Counted from the stretch's first letter, positions 14,615 through 27,229 are shown. The stretch: 64,000 nt of DNA from Isoetes taiwanensis (GCA_021234155.1 JAJEKV010000010.1:17395418-17459417), one strand, 5' to 3'. Made by a program: numbers and translations. Notes: generated by a model from the sequence alone, not told the origin.

Positions 14615-16921
14615 TCATAGTTTCCTATTGGAAACAGTCTTTTTTACAGCACCAACCGAAACGAGAAAACCATCAAGTGAGGAGAGGGTTTTCATATCAT
14701 CAGCTGGAAAGACAGAGCCTGCTCTTTCCCAGAGGTTAGAGAAAAATTCAAACAGTATTGGCTTTTGATCTTCTTCCTGTAGCAAGTCCTTAATGAAGCC
14801 AAATGCAGCTTTAAAGTCTCGGGGCGAAGCAGAGATGGGTGCTGCAAAATGTGCAGGAATAATCTGCTTGAATCTCCAGTTCTTTTCAATACTATCAATC
14901 CAGGACTTAACCTGTGGAAAAAGCAAGAATAAATTCCTATTACAACAAGACAGCCACATGGACTAGTGTGCAGACCTGCTTTGACTTAAGCAGAGAGCAT
15001 TATGCAAATTATGAGATCCTATGGTCACTTATTCAGTAGGACAGAATATAACAAATGAGAAATATTTGCCATGTGTCATAGACGAGTTTTTGTTTACTAC
15101 GTAACTAGTCCTACATCCATAGGTTGATGGAAAAAGGCTTTGCAGGTCAACAAAATTTTCCTTCTGGTGTGTTTACAAACTTCCCGTCCTTGTAGAGAGA
15201 AACACAAAAGATCAAAAGTCAGTTGACCAGAGATAATCCCATGTCCAGGCACATTAGTGTCTTTATACCGAAGTAGAGTATGACTTGTTAATGATTTTGC
15301 TAGTGAGAACATGATGGGAATGAAAATCTATGTTTACAAATATGCTTATAGAAGGAGGCCCATAAGAATATGGCATGAAAAACCCTTTACCAACAGCTGA
15401 CATTCTACGCATTGAAGCACAGCAGAAAAGGTTGGGAGGTTGACAAAAGCGACAATGATCGTGGAAGTAGTTAGAAGTACTTTGCAAATAGAGGACAGAC
15501 ATTGGTTTTACAATGAGTATAATTATGTTAAACAAGAAATCTGACATTCCCATACCTTTTCTGGTACTTTGCTGAAAACTAATGTCTTGACAATGGGGGA
15601 CACAATGAGCTTCTTGGAGACCTGTGAAAAGGTCTTTTGAGGTTCTAGAAGATTAGAGGGACCAAGAAATAAAATCTGCAGCACCATTCTTTCCCAACCT
15701 GAAAGGACATAGGTTACTCAGAAGCAATGGCATCTCCAATGACATTAGATAAAAGTACCTTTTTGACGATTTTGTTCGTTATCAATCACTGGCTCATCAG
15801 AAACATTTTTCCCTCCACTTAGAAGCCTGACGGCCAAACCATTCCTGGCTGCTGCTAGTAATGCTTGGTTGCTTACTACCTCAGGCGGCTTTGTCGGTAC
15901 ATATATGACTGCATCAGTTACAAGAAGAGTGCGGGTTCTTTTATGGTAGAATGCAACTTCCACATATGGTCCAATACCTGATCCAGTTTCCATGGGAGCA
16001 GGTTATATAACTGTTTCAATGAGTACATATATATCAATAAATAGAGCTCAAGAGAGCAAACCAACTTCAGGCGAGCTTAAAATCTTATGCTCTATTTCAT
16101 CAGACCATGGGGTAGACATATCCTCTTTCAACACTTTGGCAAAAAATATTCCAAAGAACTCCAGGGGCAAGTTGAGAGGCCAACTCCATTGCCTGGGTGC
16201 CACCCACACCTGAGCCCGTGGGTACTTCCTTGAGAATGGCCCAACAAAAACTTTGTGCTCATATGCAAATGTAGGCAGAATAATATACTCAACAGGGGAT
16301 TGGAGCTCATCCAGCAGCTGCTTCACATGATGATGAACAGATTAGAGAACTGTACTTGGAAATACCTTTTATGTTTTCATATGATGTAAATTCTCATCTG
16401 ACCTCTACGCATTCCTTTGTTGGAGCAATTGGAGCATGAACCCATAATCCTCCAGACCTAAGCTTGATCACCGTCATGCGAATATTGGTACTTACACTGC
16501 TAAACCCAAGTGCTTGCTCCTGCTCGAAGGTCCATATATTTCCTCTTTCAATCTGCAGGCAAAACAATATCTGATAAATCTAGCACTTACTTCCAAAAAA
16601 ACAAAGGCAAAGAAACAAAACAAATACCTCTTTACGGATTGTTCGACGCTTCAGAAACGGACCTAATGGGAAAGGGAATCCGGTAATATTCCAGTAAAAT
16701 CTCCTGGCAGATCTTTGTTGTAAAGTAGCTAATACGTGAGAATTTCTGGTTGCAATTCGCGTTACGATTGTATAAGGTCTGATTTTGCCATGGCCATGAA
16801 TGAAATCAGTTTTCAAAAATGGGTCGTGGATAGAAGGAAAGGGGTCGGAGAGGCAAGAACATTGGGATGCGGAAGGTCTATTGAGAGCAGGAGGTAGTGG
16901 AACAGAGAGCAGGGCCGCCAT
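14615..16921 (-). CDS. DUF4336 family protein, probably plastid; six exons, intact
   Basis: A complete spliced gene. Exons (minus strand): 16921-16628, 16552-16403, 16320-16062, 15977-15759, 15698-15556, 14911-14615. Every junction is GT/AG and the phases fit (0, 0, 1, 1, 0), giving 453 residues and a TAA stop. The Ser/Pro/Arg-rich first 70 or so residues look like a chloroplast transit peptide. The body matches the DUF4336 domain of plants and cyanobacteria. Signatures seen are GGLWVHAPIAPTKECVE, YIILPTFAYEHKVFVGPF, WVAPRQWSWPLNLPLEFFGI, GIGPYVEVAFYHKRTRTLLV, RMVLQILFLGPSNL, WRFKQIIPAHFAAP and the C-terminal SSLDGFLVSVGAVKK. Known: the family resembles metallo-beta-lactamase-fold proteins but its function is not established. 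No stop or frameshift is present, in contrast to almost everything around it, so it is probably a working gene. Confidence 0.93.
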
Positions 16922-17855
16922 AATTCAAGCTCTTGAACCAATGGACGAACCTCTTGCATTTGTATATTTATTTACTATTGCATTAGTATTATTATTTCGT
17001 GAGCCTCATGTTTTGGACCATCCAATCATCCATGTTTGTTATGTTTTTCCCATATCCACTATTAAAGGGCAGGATGTATATAGCAACGTTGTTGGGATTA
17101 ACCTCCAAATATTGCAAATGTTTGGTCAAATGTTTTTGAGACAGATTGAAGGTCTGTTTGATGCACGATAACATGCAATAGACTCTTTATGTCTTTCCTT
17201 TTGTGGCATCTTGCCCAAATATCAGATCAAATGAATCCCAAGCTAATGTGGTTGGACTATTTCTGAACTATCTCTGAAAAAAAAGCTTCTCTATCTGGTG
17301 GGTTGCTAGGATCCAAATAACTTAGCACATCATAGAAGCATTGGGTCTATTCCTTTTCTTTTCTTTGACAATATAAATTCTAGACTTGATTTTGAAGTTG
17401 AAAATTGTGCAATTTAGAGAATGCTCAAAATAATTTTGCATATTGCAAAGATGAAGGCATGTTCATAATAACGCTAATAAATATGTTAATGAGTTGATAC
17501 AATTTTGAAAAAGATTGCAGTATCCATGGTGCGTAATGCATTAATTTGCAATGGTGTCGATAATTCATGCATTGAAGGTAGAACCACAGAATGAGTTCGT
17601 TTCCAAGCAAAGATGCTTATCAAGGTAGTAATTCATGTTGTATGAGTACCCTAGGAATGATGTTTATGTAGTGATTTGCAACATTAAAATAATTAGGTAT
17701 TCTATCTTTGATAAATATAGTGCTACATTTACAATATGTTATTTGGGTCACGGTTTTTGGGCATTGTGTTAATATGGTGCTGCCACATGGTGTGTTGAGT
17801 CGCCCATTCTGTATACAAGAATGTCTGGTAAACAGACATTTTTGTAACGTGGAAA
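16922..17855. other. Upstream region of the DUF4336 gene
   Basis: Would hold the promoter of the minus-strand gene starting at 16921. No specific element is identified and no other gene is supported. Confidence 0.4.
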
Positions 17856-17859
17856 CCAG

Positions 17860-18119
17860 TTATGTTACATTCTGCGGCAAAAAAATCCTTTCAAATGCTG
17901 CTAGATCTTCAAACCCTGTGTAGAATCAGTAGAAAATGGTTCGAATCAAGAGAATCGGTGGCTAAAATGGCTTGAAATCAGCGTTGGAACCACCTAATGA
18001 GCCGCCGGAGAAGGCCGTAGACCAAACCCTGCAGGAAAGAGAAAATAGTTTACATTCAGGGTTTGAAAGCATGACACGTGGCACAGTGCGATTGGATCTC
18101 AGGGCAGAATGTAACATAA
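17860..18119. mobile_element. 260-bp MITE with perfect 16-bp TIRs and CCAG duplication
   Basis: The ends are TTATGTTACATTCTGC (17860-17875) and its exact reverse complement (18104-18119), flanked on both sides by CCAG (17856-17859 and 18120-18123). There is no ORF inside. The superfamily is uncertain because a 4-bp duplication is unusual; one more base of flank or TIR could change the count. Confidence 0.75.
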
Positions 18120-18518
18120 CCAGTTTTTACGTTTTACAGGTTTAACTGGAAGAAGCATTGCAGAAGATCAAAAGCTAGAGTAGAAATGAACTGGGCCTTG
18201 TAGCGGGAAGAAGATACCGTGGTTCCTAAACACGAGAAAAACAACAGATCTTTGGCTTCGAGACTGGAATCCCTTGTTGAAGGCAATGCTACCGCAGAAG
18301 ACCAAGTTCTCCAGATCTATACAAAACGCAAGATTTGTGCTCTTGATTTCCTTCTATAATGTGTCGGGTCCTTGTAAAGCTAAATCATTTGTTAAAAAAT
18401 CTCCCCTAAGCCTGTGCAAAAATGTGACGGATGGCTTAAGATCTACCTTGCTTTAACCTCTTAATCGCGCTTCAAATCGGCTCTTCCTGGCATCTCTAAG
18501 TTTTGGGAATAAAATAGT

Positions 18519-18963
18519 TCCAATATGTAGCAAAATAACAGGGGGTTCCAGGGGGATTTGATATAGATATAATTCTTGAAATCATAGACCATATCCCTAA
18601 AACAATTCAATGGGTTATTATAAAAAAAAACATAGATTTAAGATAAAAAATAGTCACATTAGCTCACTGGTTAGATTGGTTAAAGTAGTCTTATTAGGAC
18701 ATTGAGTTATTTTGGTAGAGGTTCGAATCCCCGTATTTCATATTCTAAAAGCTTAAGCGAAACCGTATAGAGGCTCGATATACCGTCAAAACCTTAGGCA
18801 AACTCGTATTCGACATCTTAAAATCATAGGCGTCCCCAATCATAATTGAGCATAATCGAAACGAGAGGTGTCCAGAGGCTGCAACATACAGTCTGGGCCG
18901 TCGGATTGACAGATCCGACGACTGTGGTAGTCCAAGGTGCACCTCGTTTAGAATATGTAGCAA
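18519..18963 (+). repeat. R1 repeat copy d, full length
   Basis: Bounded on both sides by AATATGTAGCAA. Starts AAAATAACAGGGGGTTCCAG. The tRNA-like core has TTAGCTCACTGGTTAGA at about 18658 and GAGGTTCGAATCCCC at about 18717, the cleanest tRNA resemblance of all copies. Confidence 0.7.
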
Positions 18964-20149
18964 TAAGCAGGAGTCCAATAAGCAGGAGTCTGTCAGAGTT
19001 CTTCAAAATTTGTGTCATAGCATTTTTCCTTTAACCCCATATCAAGGCCTTTTCTAAAGATTTGTTCCTCCTTAGCCTTCGCTTATTCTAACAGCCAACT
19101 GCTAGCGACTAAAACAATTACCAGTGACACCTAGCCCAAACTATACAATGATGTACGAAGCTCAAATTTCCTAATAATTAATAAATGCTGGCCGATGTAA
19201 TAAGGAACTATCCGAATCTCAAGCAGGTTGATCCAGAGAGCAACGCGATCGTGAGGGCCATGGACGTGAAATATTATGGTGATCAAGATCAGTGAACTCT
19301 GATTTGCGATATCAAAATTCTGCAAAGTTTTGAAAGAAATATGAAAAGTTGTATTACATTCTGTAATGAAAATACTTGTACATTGACTTGTTGGGGCCTT
19401 TCTCGGCTCGCGAATTGAGAAAGGCACTGCTTGTCCAAATGATGGAACCGTTTGTATGTTTTTGTGTGTGATTGGATGCACCTATATGGAATGAATGCTC
19501 TCCAATCTATTTTTAGTTCTACCTCTTTTTCTTCATTACTCATGACTAATGACACCATAATTGTTAATCATGGACTATCTTTGTTCTCGGCGGCAGGGGA
19601 CATGGCACAGATCCCGCTCAGGCTACAATCTTACCAGGGCTTTGGAATAAGCTTGCTCGTGATTGCAGGCACTATGGGACCTCAAGGGATGAGGAAGAGA
19701 GGAAGAAGATTTCAAAACTCCAGAAAGCTCAAAGGATCCTGTAGGCATTGCATAACATCCACGAAGCTTGGGCAACAAGCATATTCGACCTGACGATTGA
19801 TGAAAAGATGCGAGACGAGGGTAGAGAAATTAGTTGGACAGGCCAACGGGTGGCTTACGAGGCACCTCCTCCTGAGGCTTTTCATGTTCTTCAGGTCGTC
19901 CCCAGAGCTTATAGAAGGCAAGAACAAGCCCCAGGGGTTCTTCCTATAAGGTGGACCACCTTCCATGATGATGTGACTGCAGTGACAGCAAGACCAATAT
20001 GGTCTGTTCGTTCGATGTAAAATACACTGTAACAATCTCATTTATCAATCAAAATTCTTTTGGGACTATAACTTTGTTTTGAAATTGGCAGGAAAGGAAT
20101 AATCCCCCTCTAGGTTCACAATGGTTCCATGGATGTGCTAGCGGATACA
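18964..20149. other. Mixed stretch, no gene recognised
   Basis: An open stretch at 19748-20020 (plus; 90 codons) has no domain I recognise. Its position before LINE reverse-transcriptase remnants suggests it may be LINE or captured sequence. Confidence 0.3.
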
Positions 20150-21173
20150 TGCCAGTAGGTGCACACGCATCTGTACCCGACTTTAACCTCTCAAAATCCA
20201 TGGACCACGTCGGCACACCCGTCGAGCCCAGGATGTGCATATAGACACGTTTTCCTGCGACCCAAGAGGTGTCAGACCCATACCTGGCCCCAACGCGAGG
20301 ATCGACTACTCATGTCATCCTCATATCAGTCCAGGCTTCCGTCATTCACTTATCAAGGGCAAAATGTGGAGGTGACACCCACCTACAAGTATTTAGGAGT
20401 GGAGTTCCCTTCTACCATGTATTGAGACGCTCCCATCCGGTTGCGAGTAACAGCAGACTGGAAAGCATTGTATGCAATGGAGAACAATAGTCACAAAGTG
20501 GAGCTGTATGATTGGGCCCATCAGTCGCATTTATTTAGGGTCTTGGTGGAGCCAATTCTTCTATATGGGATCGAAGTCTGGGGCCCTGGGTGTCCCTTGC
20601 CACCTGGAATGACTTGGAGCAGGTGTAGAAAGCCTTCCTAGCATGGGCACTAGGCATGAAATTCACGGTCCCATATCAAATTCTGCCGTAAAAGACAAGT
20701 TTCTTGCCTCTTCAAAGAGCAGCCCTTGATCGCCACATCGTCTACTTTCAGAGGGTGGTCAGTATAGACGATGCTCGTCTCCCCAATGTGGCTTACACGT
20801 GGCAATGGGGCCGTAGCGCCTCAAAGCCTACTGAAAGAAAAAGAGGGCTCAATGGCTAGCCAGAAGGAATATTCGAGAGCACATGTGCATACAGATGCAA
20901 ATAGAAGAAGATCACCATATCTTGAGGCAGCACCTTGATGCTTGTTTCCTCAGCAAGGACGTCAGCGCCCTTGAACATGTCAAAACAACATATTATCAGC
21001 ACCATATAAACCCCACATTAGAACAAGGCCTGCAATGCTACCTGCGTCCCATGCCCATGAAAAAGTGCAAACTTGTCACCTCAATCCACACAGATGCACA
21101 TCACCTCAGAATTGAGACAAGCAGATGGATTGAGGAGCTGCGCGCGACAACGTTTGTCAGTACTACCAACTAA
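20150..21173 (+). pseudogene. LINE ORF2 remnant (end of reverse transcriptase and C-terminus)
   Basis: Contains the post-catalytic reverse-transcriptase motif YKYLGVEFP (about 20380), followed by LFRVLVEPILLYGIEVWGPG (about 20530), both typical of non-LTR retrotransposon ORF2. A C-terminal part follows to about 21170 with several frameshifts and stops. The same family occurs at 51570-53000 (LFRVLIEPVFLYGVEVW). No endonuclease or catalytic YxDD block is present, so this is a 5'-truncated dead copy, as is usual for LINEs. Confidence 0.75.
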
Positions 21174-22503
<1,330 letters not shown>

Positions 22504-22545
22504 TTCACGTATGCGAACCCTAATTTCGAGTATGCAAACAAATGT

Positions 22546-22605
22546 TCATGTGCATTTGAGCTTTTGACAAGTAAAGAAACAATATATTTCATAGCAGACG
22601 TTGAC
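22546..22605 (+). pseudogene. Small fragment of a PH-domain gene (AtPH1-type)
   Basis: Encodes CAFELLTSKETIYFIADVD, matching the strand before the C-terminal helix of the plant PH1 domain. The same segment occurs at 27160-27229 with high DNA similarity. Only about 20 codons survive, immediately after the TAG array. Confidence 0.6.
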
Positions 22606-22734
22606 ATGGTAATGTCTGGATTATTCTACTGTTTGCGATGTATTGAATTTTATAGTGCACATAGAAACTATTACGTGCACTTATTTGTATTTGCGCATAT
22701 GCTACTATTCCAACTCTTTTGATTATCCACTATA

Positions 22735-22965
22735 TGGCTCAATCTCATTAGTGTCGCACCTTGTAACACACTAGTTCCTTAGCAATGTGGTCTCGAGTTC
22801 GAGACCGCCCAGAATCGCACTCGGAATCGCACTCGGTACTGTTGGGGGTCAAATCCTAACAGACGCAATGTAAGGTGGTTGGGGGCAGGGCCCAACCGAG
22901 CAATATAGTGTGGTGTGTGGTCACATGTCCAGTTGGATGCTGCCTAGTGGCGTGACGTTAAAATA

Positions 22966-22999
<34 letters not shown>
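22735..22999 (+). mobile_element. SINE family S2, second copy
   Basis: The same family as 411-617 on the opposite strand: GGTCTCGAGTTCGAGACCGCC (B-box-like), a shared body (GTGTGGTCACATGTCCAGTTGGA) and a long (ATCT)n tail at 22966-22999. It has an internal 12-base duplication (AATCGCACTCGG). The A-box region is degraded. Confidence 0.75.
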
Positions 23000-23000
<1 letters not shown>

Positions 23001-23065
23001 GTTTTATTTGTAAGTATGTATTCCTTTTTTGGATAATATCTGCCCCTAGAGACAACACTAATCAT

Positions 23066-23145
23066 ATTTCAAAATATAGATATTAAGAGAATAGAGATTG
23101 TATACTTATACAATCTCTATTCTCTTAAGATCTATATTTTGAAAT
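23066..23145. repeat. 80-bp near-perfect palindrome
   Basis: ATTTCAAAATATAGAT… is mirrored by …ATCTATATTTTGAAAT with almost no spacer. The arms are about 38 bases. It would form a long hairpin and could be a tiny MITE or a hairpin RNA source. Confidence 0.8.
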
Positions 23146-23268
23146 TTACCTAATATACGTAGCATTCTATTTCAATCGTGGAGACATAGAACAATGTATA
23201 CATATCTAATAGAATAGGTGCTTAGAAATGGAGCAGAGTGTTGCTCAAAAAAATATGGGGCGGCTAGT

Positions 23269-23374
23269 CTTCCTTATTCAACCCCCTACTTACGTGGCAT
23301 CGCATCCGACCGTTGAATGCTTGATTGGAGGGCTAGATTTGATGCCACGACACAAAGGGGGCTGAATAAGGAAG
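23269..23374. repeat. Imperfect inverted repeat (foldback) of about 105 bp
   Basis: The arms CTTCCTTATTCAACCCCCT…GTGGCATC and GATGCCACG…GGGGGCTGAATAAGGAAG are separated by about 37 bases. MITE-like, no ORF. Confidence 0.6.
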
Positions 23375-24319
23375 GTCTTTCTAGGGGGCCACTATCTTAG
23401 TCGGTTCTAGACGACAAATGTGTTCCCTTGATGTATGGTTTCCCTTCATGATCCATTTTGGACATGGAGGCGTTGTAGCATCCATGAACAAGTTCAAAAA
23501 GAAAAAAAGAAAAAAACAATGATCATGGAGAAATTTATGATGCCCCATTGTTGATAAATACGTTAATTGCTTACCCAAATGGCACATGCAATCAATTAGT
23601 TAGTTGTTTACCCAAATTGCACGTGTTGTTCATGCAGAAATTTATGATGCGCTACTATCATTGTCAATATAGGCTATCTCTAATATTAATCTCCAGCATA
23701 TATGCTATCTCTAAAATTAATTTCTGGCATATAAGGATCTGGTTGCATTGATCAATTAGTAAATTGCTTACCTAAATTGCACGTGGTGTTCATTTCAATG
23801 ATGTTCCAGAAATGTTTATATCGAAATAATCTGTACTTATCCTAGATACTAATGTCTTTGACAAACAAGAACGTTCACTATACATTCACGAAGTGCACAT
23901 GCATTTTCACATGGTGTGATCCACGTACTGTTGAGGGGGCAATTTTGAAAATATCCTCCTCTTTTAAATCCCCCCCTGGCAATATACTATCCATAGGATT
24001 TAGTTTCAAGCCATAGTTCTACCTATTCATTCTGTATGAATGTCACTTCAGTGATGTAACTCCATGATCATCCCTCATTAATGGTAGCATTCTCACCCAC
24101 ATGCATCATCTTCAGAATGATATTCTGAATACTTAGAACATGGCGTGTAACACACATTTGATTGGCAGAAAAAAATGCACTAATTTCCACCTCGCCTATC
24201 TTGAGAAATAATTTCTACAGAATTAACATCATTAAATGCGTGATAATTAATGTTAATACATGTCCCGTGAAAATTGGCCACATGGATGACAGATATGCAT
24301 GCCCTCTTCCCCTTTGTCA

Positions 24320-26319
24320 AGCCCACATGGCGGGTGTGGAGGACCCAAATGGCGCCATTTGCTTTGTACCTTTGTCAGCGGCACCGCCTAGCGCCAGAGG
24401 CCGGACTAGCGACCCCATGTAGAGTGGCCAGGGGGAAAAGCACGAAGCAGCAACAAATAGGATAGGATTGGATTGATTTCGCTTCCGCAGGTCATCAGGG
24501 GCTCCAACACAGATCACAGCTACGGCATCGGCCAGCATGGGTTGTTGAAGTTTTGCCCAAAAACCTTTGTCTTGATCCCGCTTGGCTCAGCTCTGGGCTA
24601 CCCAGCCAACAGGCTCTGGGTTATCTCCCTTCAGCGTCACATAGGCGATCCGGAGCTGGCACCAATCACAGCAGCCTGGTGTAGGCACATCGGCACCAGC
24701 AACCCGGATCTCGCCGCAAAGAAGACAAATAAAACACACGTTTGACTTCGGTTGGTTCGACCGACGAGGGGGGCTATGATATGGCATGCGTGATTGGTTC
24801 TGCCTCACCATGGCTGGCCGATTAACCTAGTCTGCCCTCAATTTGGCTTGGGTCAAGTATCCAAGCACCTCTCGCTTCCAATTATTCAAGGCTTACGGGG
24901 TTTCCCGCGGCCACGCACAAACCGTCGAATCCCTTTCTGCCAGTGTCCACAGGTGTGCTTTGTTGGGTCTTATCCCATCTATTCTGTGTTTTCTTTCTCT
25001 TTCCATTACACATTTCATTTCTTGCCGACACATTCTGGGTCTAGTCCGCCAATTGTCGCTCTTGCTCATCTTTGTTGGTTTCTGTTGTTCTTTGATTTAC
25101 CTTGGTCTGTGCTCCCCAAGTGTTTGTCCTTCCTCTCCTCACTTACGGCCTAGTAAAGCGTCAGCATGACCCGGAAGATTAAGCGCATGGCTAGGGAGAC
25201 CCGCAAATTAAAAAATCTGATTCACGCACCTGCGTCAGGCTCTGACAAACCCTATGACCCCACAATTGAGCCATACCTTCAGGCAGCCCCCTTCTTTGGG
25301 CCCCAGCGTCCCATCCTGACCCATCCTTCCGGTGCATCTTTAGCTGCGGCCTTGGGCAGGATTGATGCTCAGCTCCAGTGTTTGCCTTCAGGGATGCTTG
25401 CCAGGATCCACACGGTCCGCTCTACCGTTATTCTCACAGAGACATCTGCTCAGTTGCCACTAGAAGGCTGGGTACAACTTCTTGAGTTATTGCTACAGTC
25501 TGCGGGGCACAGCTCAGCCAGTCACAATAATGTTTCACCAACCTCTAGCACAGGGCCCTCGCCTGACCATGTGAGTGCTATGCCTGCGGCCGATGCTATG
25601 CCTGGGACTGATGAACCGGTCTCAATACCCGCACAGCCTCCACTTGCGGATTTGTTGCCCACTGCCCATGCCGAGGTCCCGCCTTCCGAGTTTGGTAGGG
25701 CCACAGAACATCCATCGACCCTTACTTTGCGTATTGTAGGTCTGAAAGAGACGGGTAACTCGCCTGCTACAGATGAGGCTGCCTCTTTTTTCAGTCAGGT
25801 GATGCACATACCTGCCGACGGCATCCTTTCGGCCCAGCGGGTTGGAGCAGCACGACCCGACCGCCCCCGTCATCTCTTGGTCTGTTTTCAGGATGCTCTT
25901 TCCAGGCTGCACATCTTACGGCATGGCAATCATTTGAAGGGAACCACCTTCTCTGTTCAGGAAGATTTGACCCCAGCACAGCTTTGCAGGCGGAAAGAAG
26001 AGCTATGTCGAGTGCGCGAGGCTCGCCTACAACGGAAATGGGCAGTGTATAGGGGAGGCCAGGCTATCATTCGGGATCAGTGGCCTGCTGATCCCTGGAC
26101 AGTTTTGGCATAGCCACGGGCTCCTTGTTTTTTTGGGTTGGTTCAGTTTCCTTTATTTGTGTGTTGTAACGGGGCTTAGACCCCATGTTCTGTTCTGTTT
26201 TTTGGGCTTCGGGCCTCTGTTCTGTTAGGGCTTATGCCCCCTTTGTTTGTTCTGGTCCCATAACCCGATTGGGTTCCGTGGACGTTAAAAATTTCTTCCT
26301 TCCTTCCTTCCTTTGTCAC
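24320..26319 (+). mobile_element. ORF1-only LINE, 2.0 kb, with 9-bp target duplication
   Basis: Flanked by exact CCTTTGTCA (24311-24319 and 26320-26328). Higher G+C than its surroundings. Structure: about 845 bases of 5' leader; one intact ORF (25166-26113); about 205 bases of 3' UTR with repeated GGGCTTA/GGGCTTCGGGCC motifs; and a (TTCC)n tail in place of poly-A. There is no reverse transcriptase. Inferred: a non-autonomous LINE derivative, comparable to the mammalian half-LINE HAL1, mobilised by a full LINE. Confidence 0.75.
25166..26113 (+). CDS. LINE ORF1-like RNA-binding protein, 315 aa, intact
   Basis: The N-terminus is basic (MTRKIKRMARETRKLKN). The middle (about residues 60-180) is Pro/Ala/Ser-rich and low-complexity. 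The C-terminal part (about 185-310) resembles the RRM-like plus C-terminal domains of LINE-1-type ORF1 proteins: LRIVGLKET, then HIPADGILSAQRVGA, RPRHLLVCFQD, LKGTTFSVQEDLTPAQ and a final Arg/Lys-rich helix. Known: such proteins coat LINE RNA and act as nucleic-acid chaperones. The frame is open along its full length although the element lacks ORF2, so the insertion is young or the ORF has been maintained. The start was chosen as the first ATG in the open frame. Assignment rests on motif pattern, not on a search. Confidence 0.72.
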   Translation: MTRKIKRMARETRKLKNLIHAPASGSDKPYDPTIEPYLQAAPFFGPQRPILTHPSGASLAAALGRIDAQLQCLPSGMLARIHTVRSTVILTETSAQLPLEGWVQLLELLLQSAGHSSASHNNVSPTSSTGPSPDHVSAMPAADAMPGTDEPVSIPAQPPLADLLPTAHAEVPPSEFGRATEHPSTLTLRIVGLKETGNSPATDEAASFFSQVMHIPADGILSAQRVGAARPDRPRHLLVCFQDALSRLHILRHGNHLKGTTFSVQEDLTPAQLCRRKEELCRVREARLQRKWAVYRGGQAIIRDQWPADPWTVLA

Positions 26320-26428
26320 ATAATAGTGATTTTTACAAAAAATGCCCTTCTCTTATTGATTGTCCAAATTCCATGTGGATTTCCTTAATCCAAGTTATGG
26401 GCCATTTTGAGACTCCAAGTCCGCCTTA

Positions 26429-26930
26429 ATGAGGAATGCTTTAGATGCAAGAGCTCCAAAAAGTCGCTTCCAGAATCTAGCGATGAGCTAAGGCCTAGAT
26501 CACTAACAATAATATGAAGTTTGACCATCTCATGAAAAAGCGAATCAGTTGTTTCCTCTCGTGTGATGTTGGTGTTGCAGGGGATAAAATGAGCCATATT
26601 AAAAAATTGATCAACAATGACCAGGATGGAATCATGTCCCCGAGAAAAGGGCAGCTCCAGAATAGAATTCATTAAATGCTCTTCCAAGGCCCAGATTCGA
26701 ATAGGCAATGGCTAAAGAAGACTATGGGGGAGATGCTCGTGAGCATTTGTTTAGCAGCACAAGATTGAATAAAAGCTTCAGACTACCAGTACTCTTGTCT
26801 AATAAGTTCAAGAGTTTTGGCGGTTCCAAAACCTCTAGCCATAGGACAATCATGACAGGCCCGAAGAACTCAAAGTCTAGAAGCAACATCAGGAACATAA
26901 AAACCCCATCACAAAATGCAATAGGTTAAG
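26429..26930 (-). pseudogene. Ty3/gypsy integrase fragment (older insertion)
   Basis: The minus strand encodes LELPFSRGHDSILVIVDQFF and NMAHFIPCNTNI, the core of a gypsy integrase (first Asp region and the VVDRFSKMAHFIPC-type strand). Then IVSDLG (from VSDRG) and, after a frameshift, RFWKRLFGALASKAF. It stops at 26429, where D1 copy B begins. Several frameshifts and no other domains. Confidence 0.75.
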
Positions 26931-27084
26931 ATGATCCACATAAGATTTAAGATGTGCTGTTACTAAATGTTTTGCGTATTGGTTCTTTAGTTCATTTGAA
27001 TACTTGCTAGTATTCACATTTTGATGCCATTGTCAGTTGAAGGATTTAAAATTTCTAAAAGTTTAGGCTCTTATTTCTTATATA

Positions 27085-27229
27085 GTATGCATCATTCAAA
27101 GAGGAGAGGAATTATCCCTATGAGCACATGCCTTACTGTGAAAGGAGCTGATGATGTTAACAGATCTCATGCATTTGAGATTTTGACAAACAAAGAAACC
27201 ATATATTTCATAGCAGACGATGACGCTAT
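27085..27229 (+). pseudogene. PH-domain fragment resembling plant PH1
   Basis: RRGIIPMSTCLTVKGADDV, then HAFEILTNKETIYFIADDD, closely follow the second half of the pleckstrin-homology domain of Arabidopsis PH1 (binds phosphoinositides, endosomal). Only about 48 codons are recognisable. The preceding open sequence (27021-27084) and what follows do not continue the domain. It is probably one exon of a duplicated or captured gene. A shorter piece lies at 22546-22605 in the same orientation. Confidence 0.7.

Larger units (their letters stand above)
23885..26428 (+). mobile_element. DNA transposon family D1, truncated copy B, split by a LINE
   Basis: The left piece (23885-24319) aligns with 40660-41440 of the 4-kb element at 37496-41573, including CATGGTGTGATCCA, GCAATATACTATCCATAG and TGAATGTC. 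The right piece (26329-26428) aligns with that element's right end and finishes with the same terminal repeat (GGGCCATTTTGAGACTCC..CCGCCTT). Between them lies a LINE flanked by CCTTTGTCA. The copy in turn interrupts an old gypsy integrase reading frame that begins at 26429. No left TIR is found, so the left end is truncated. Confidence 0.7.
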
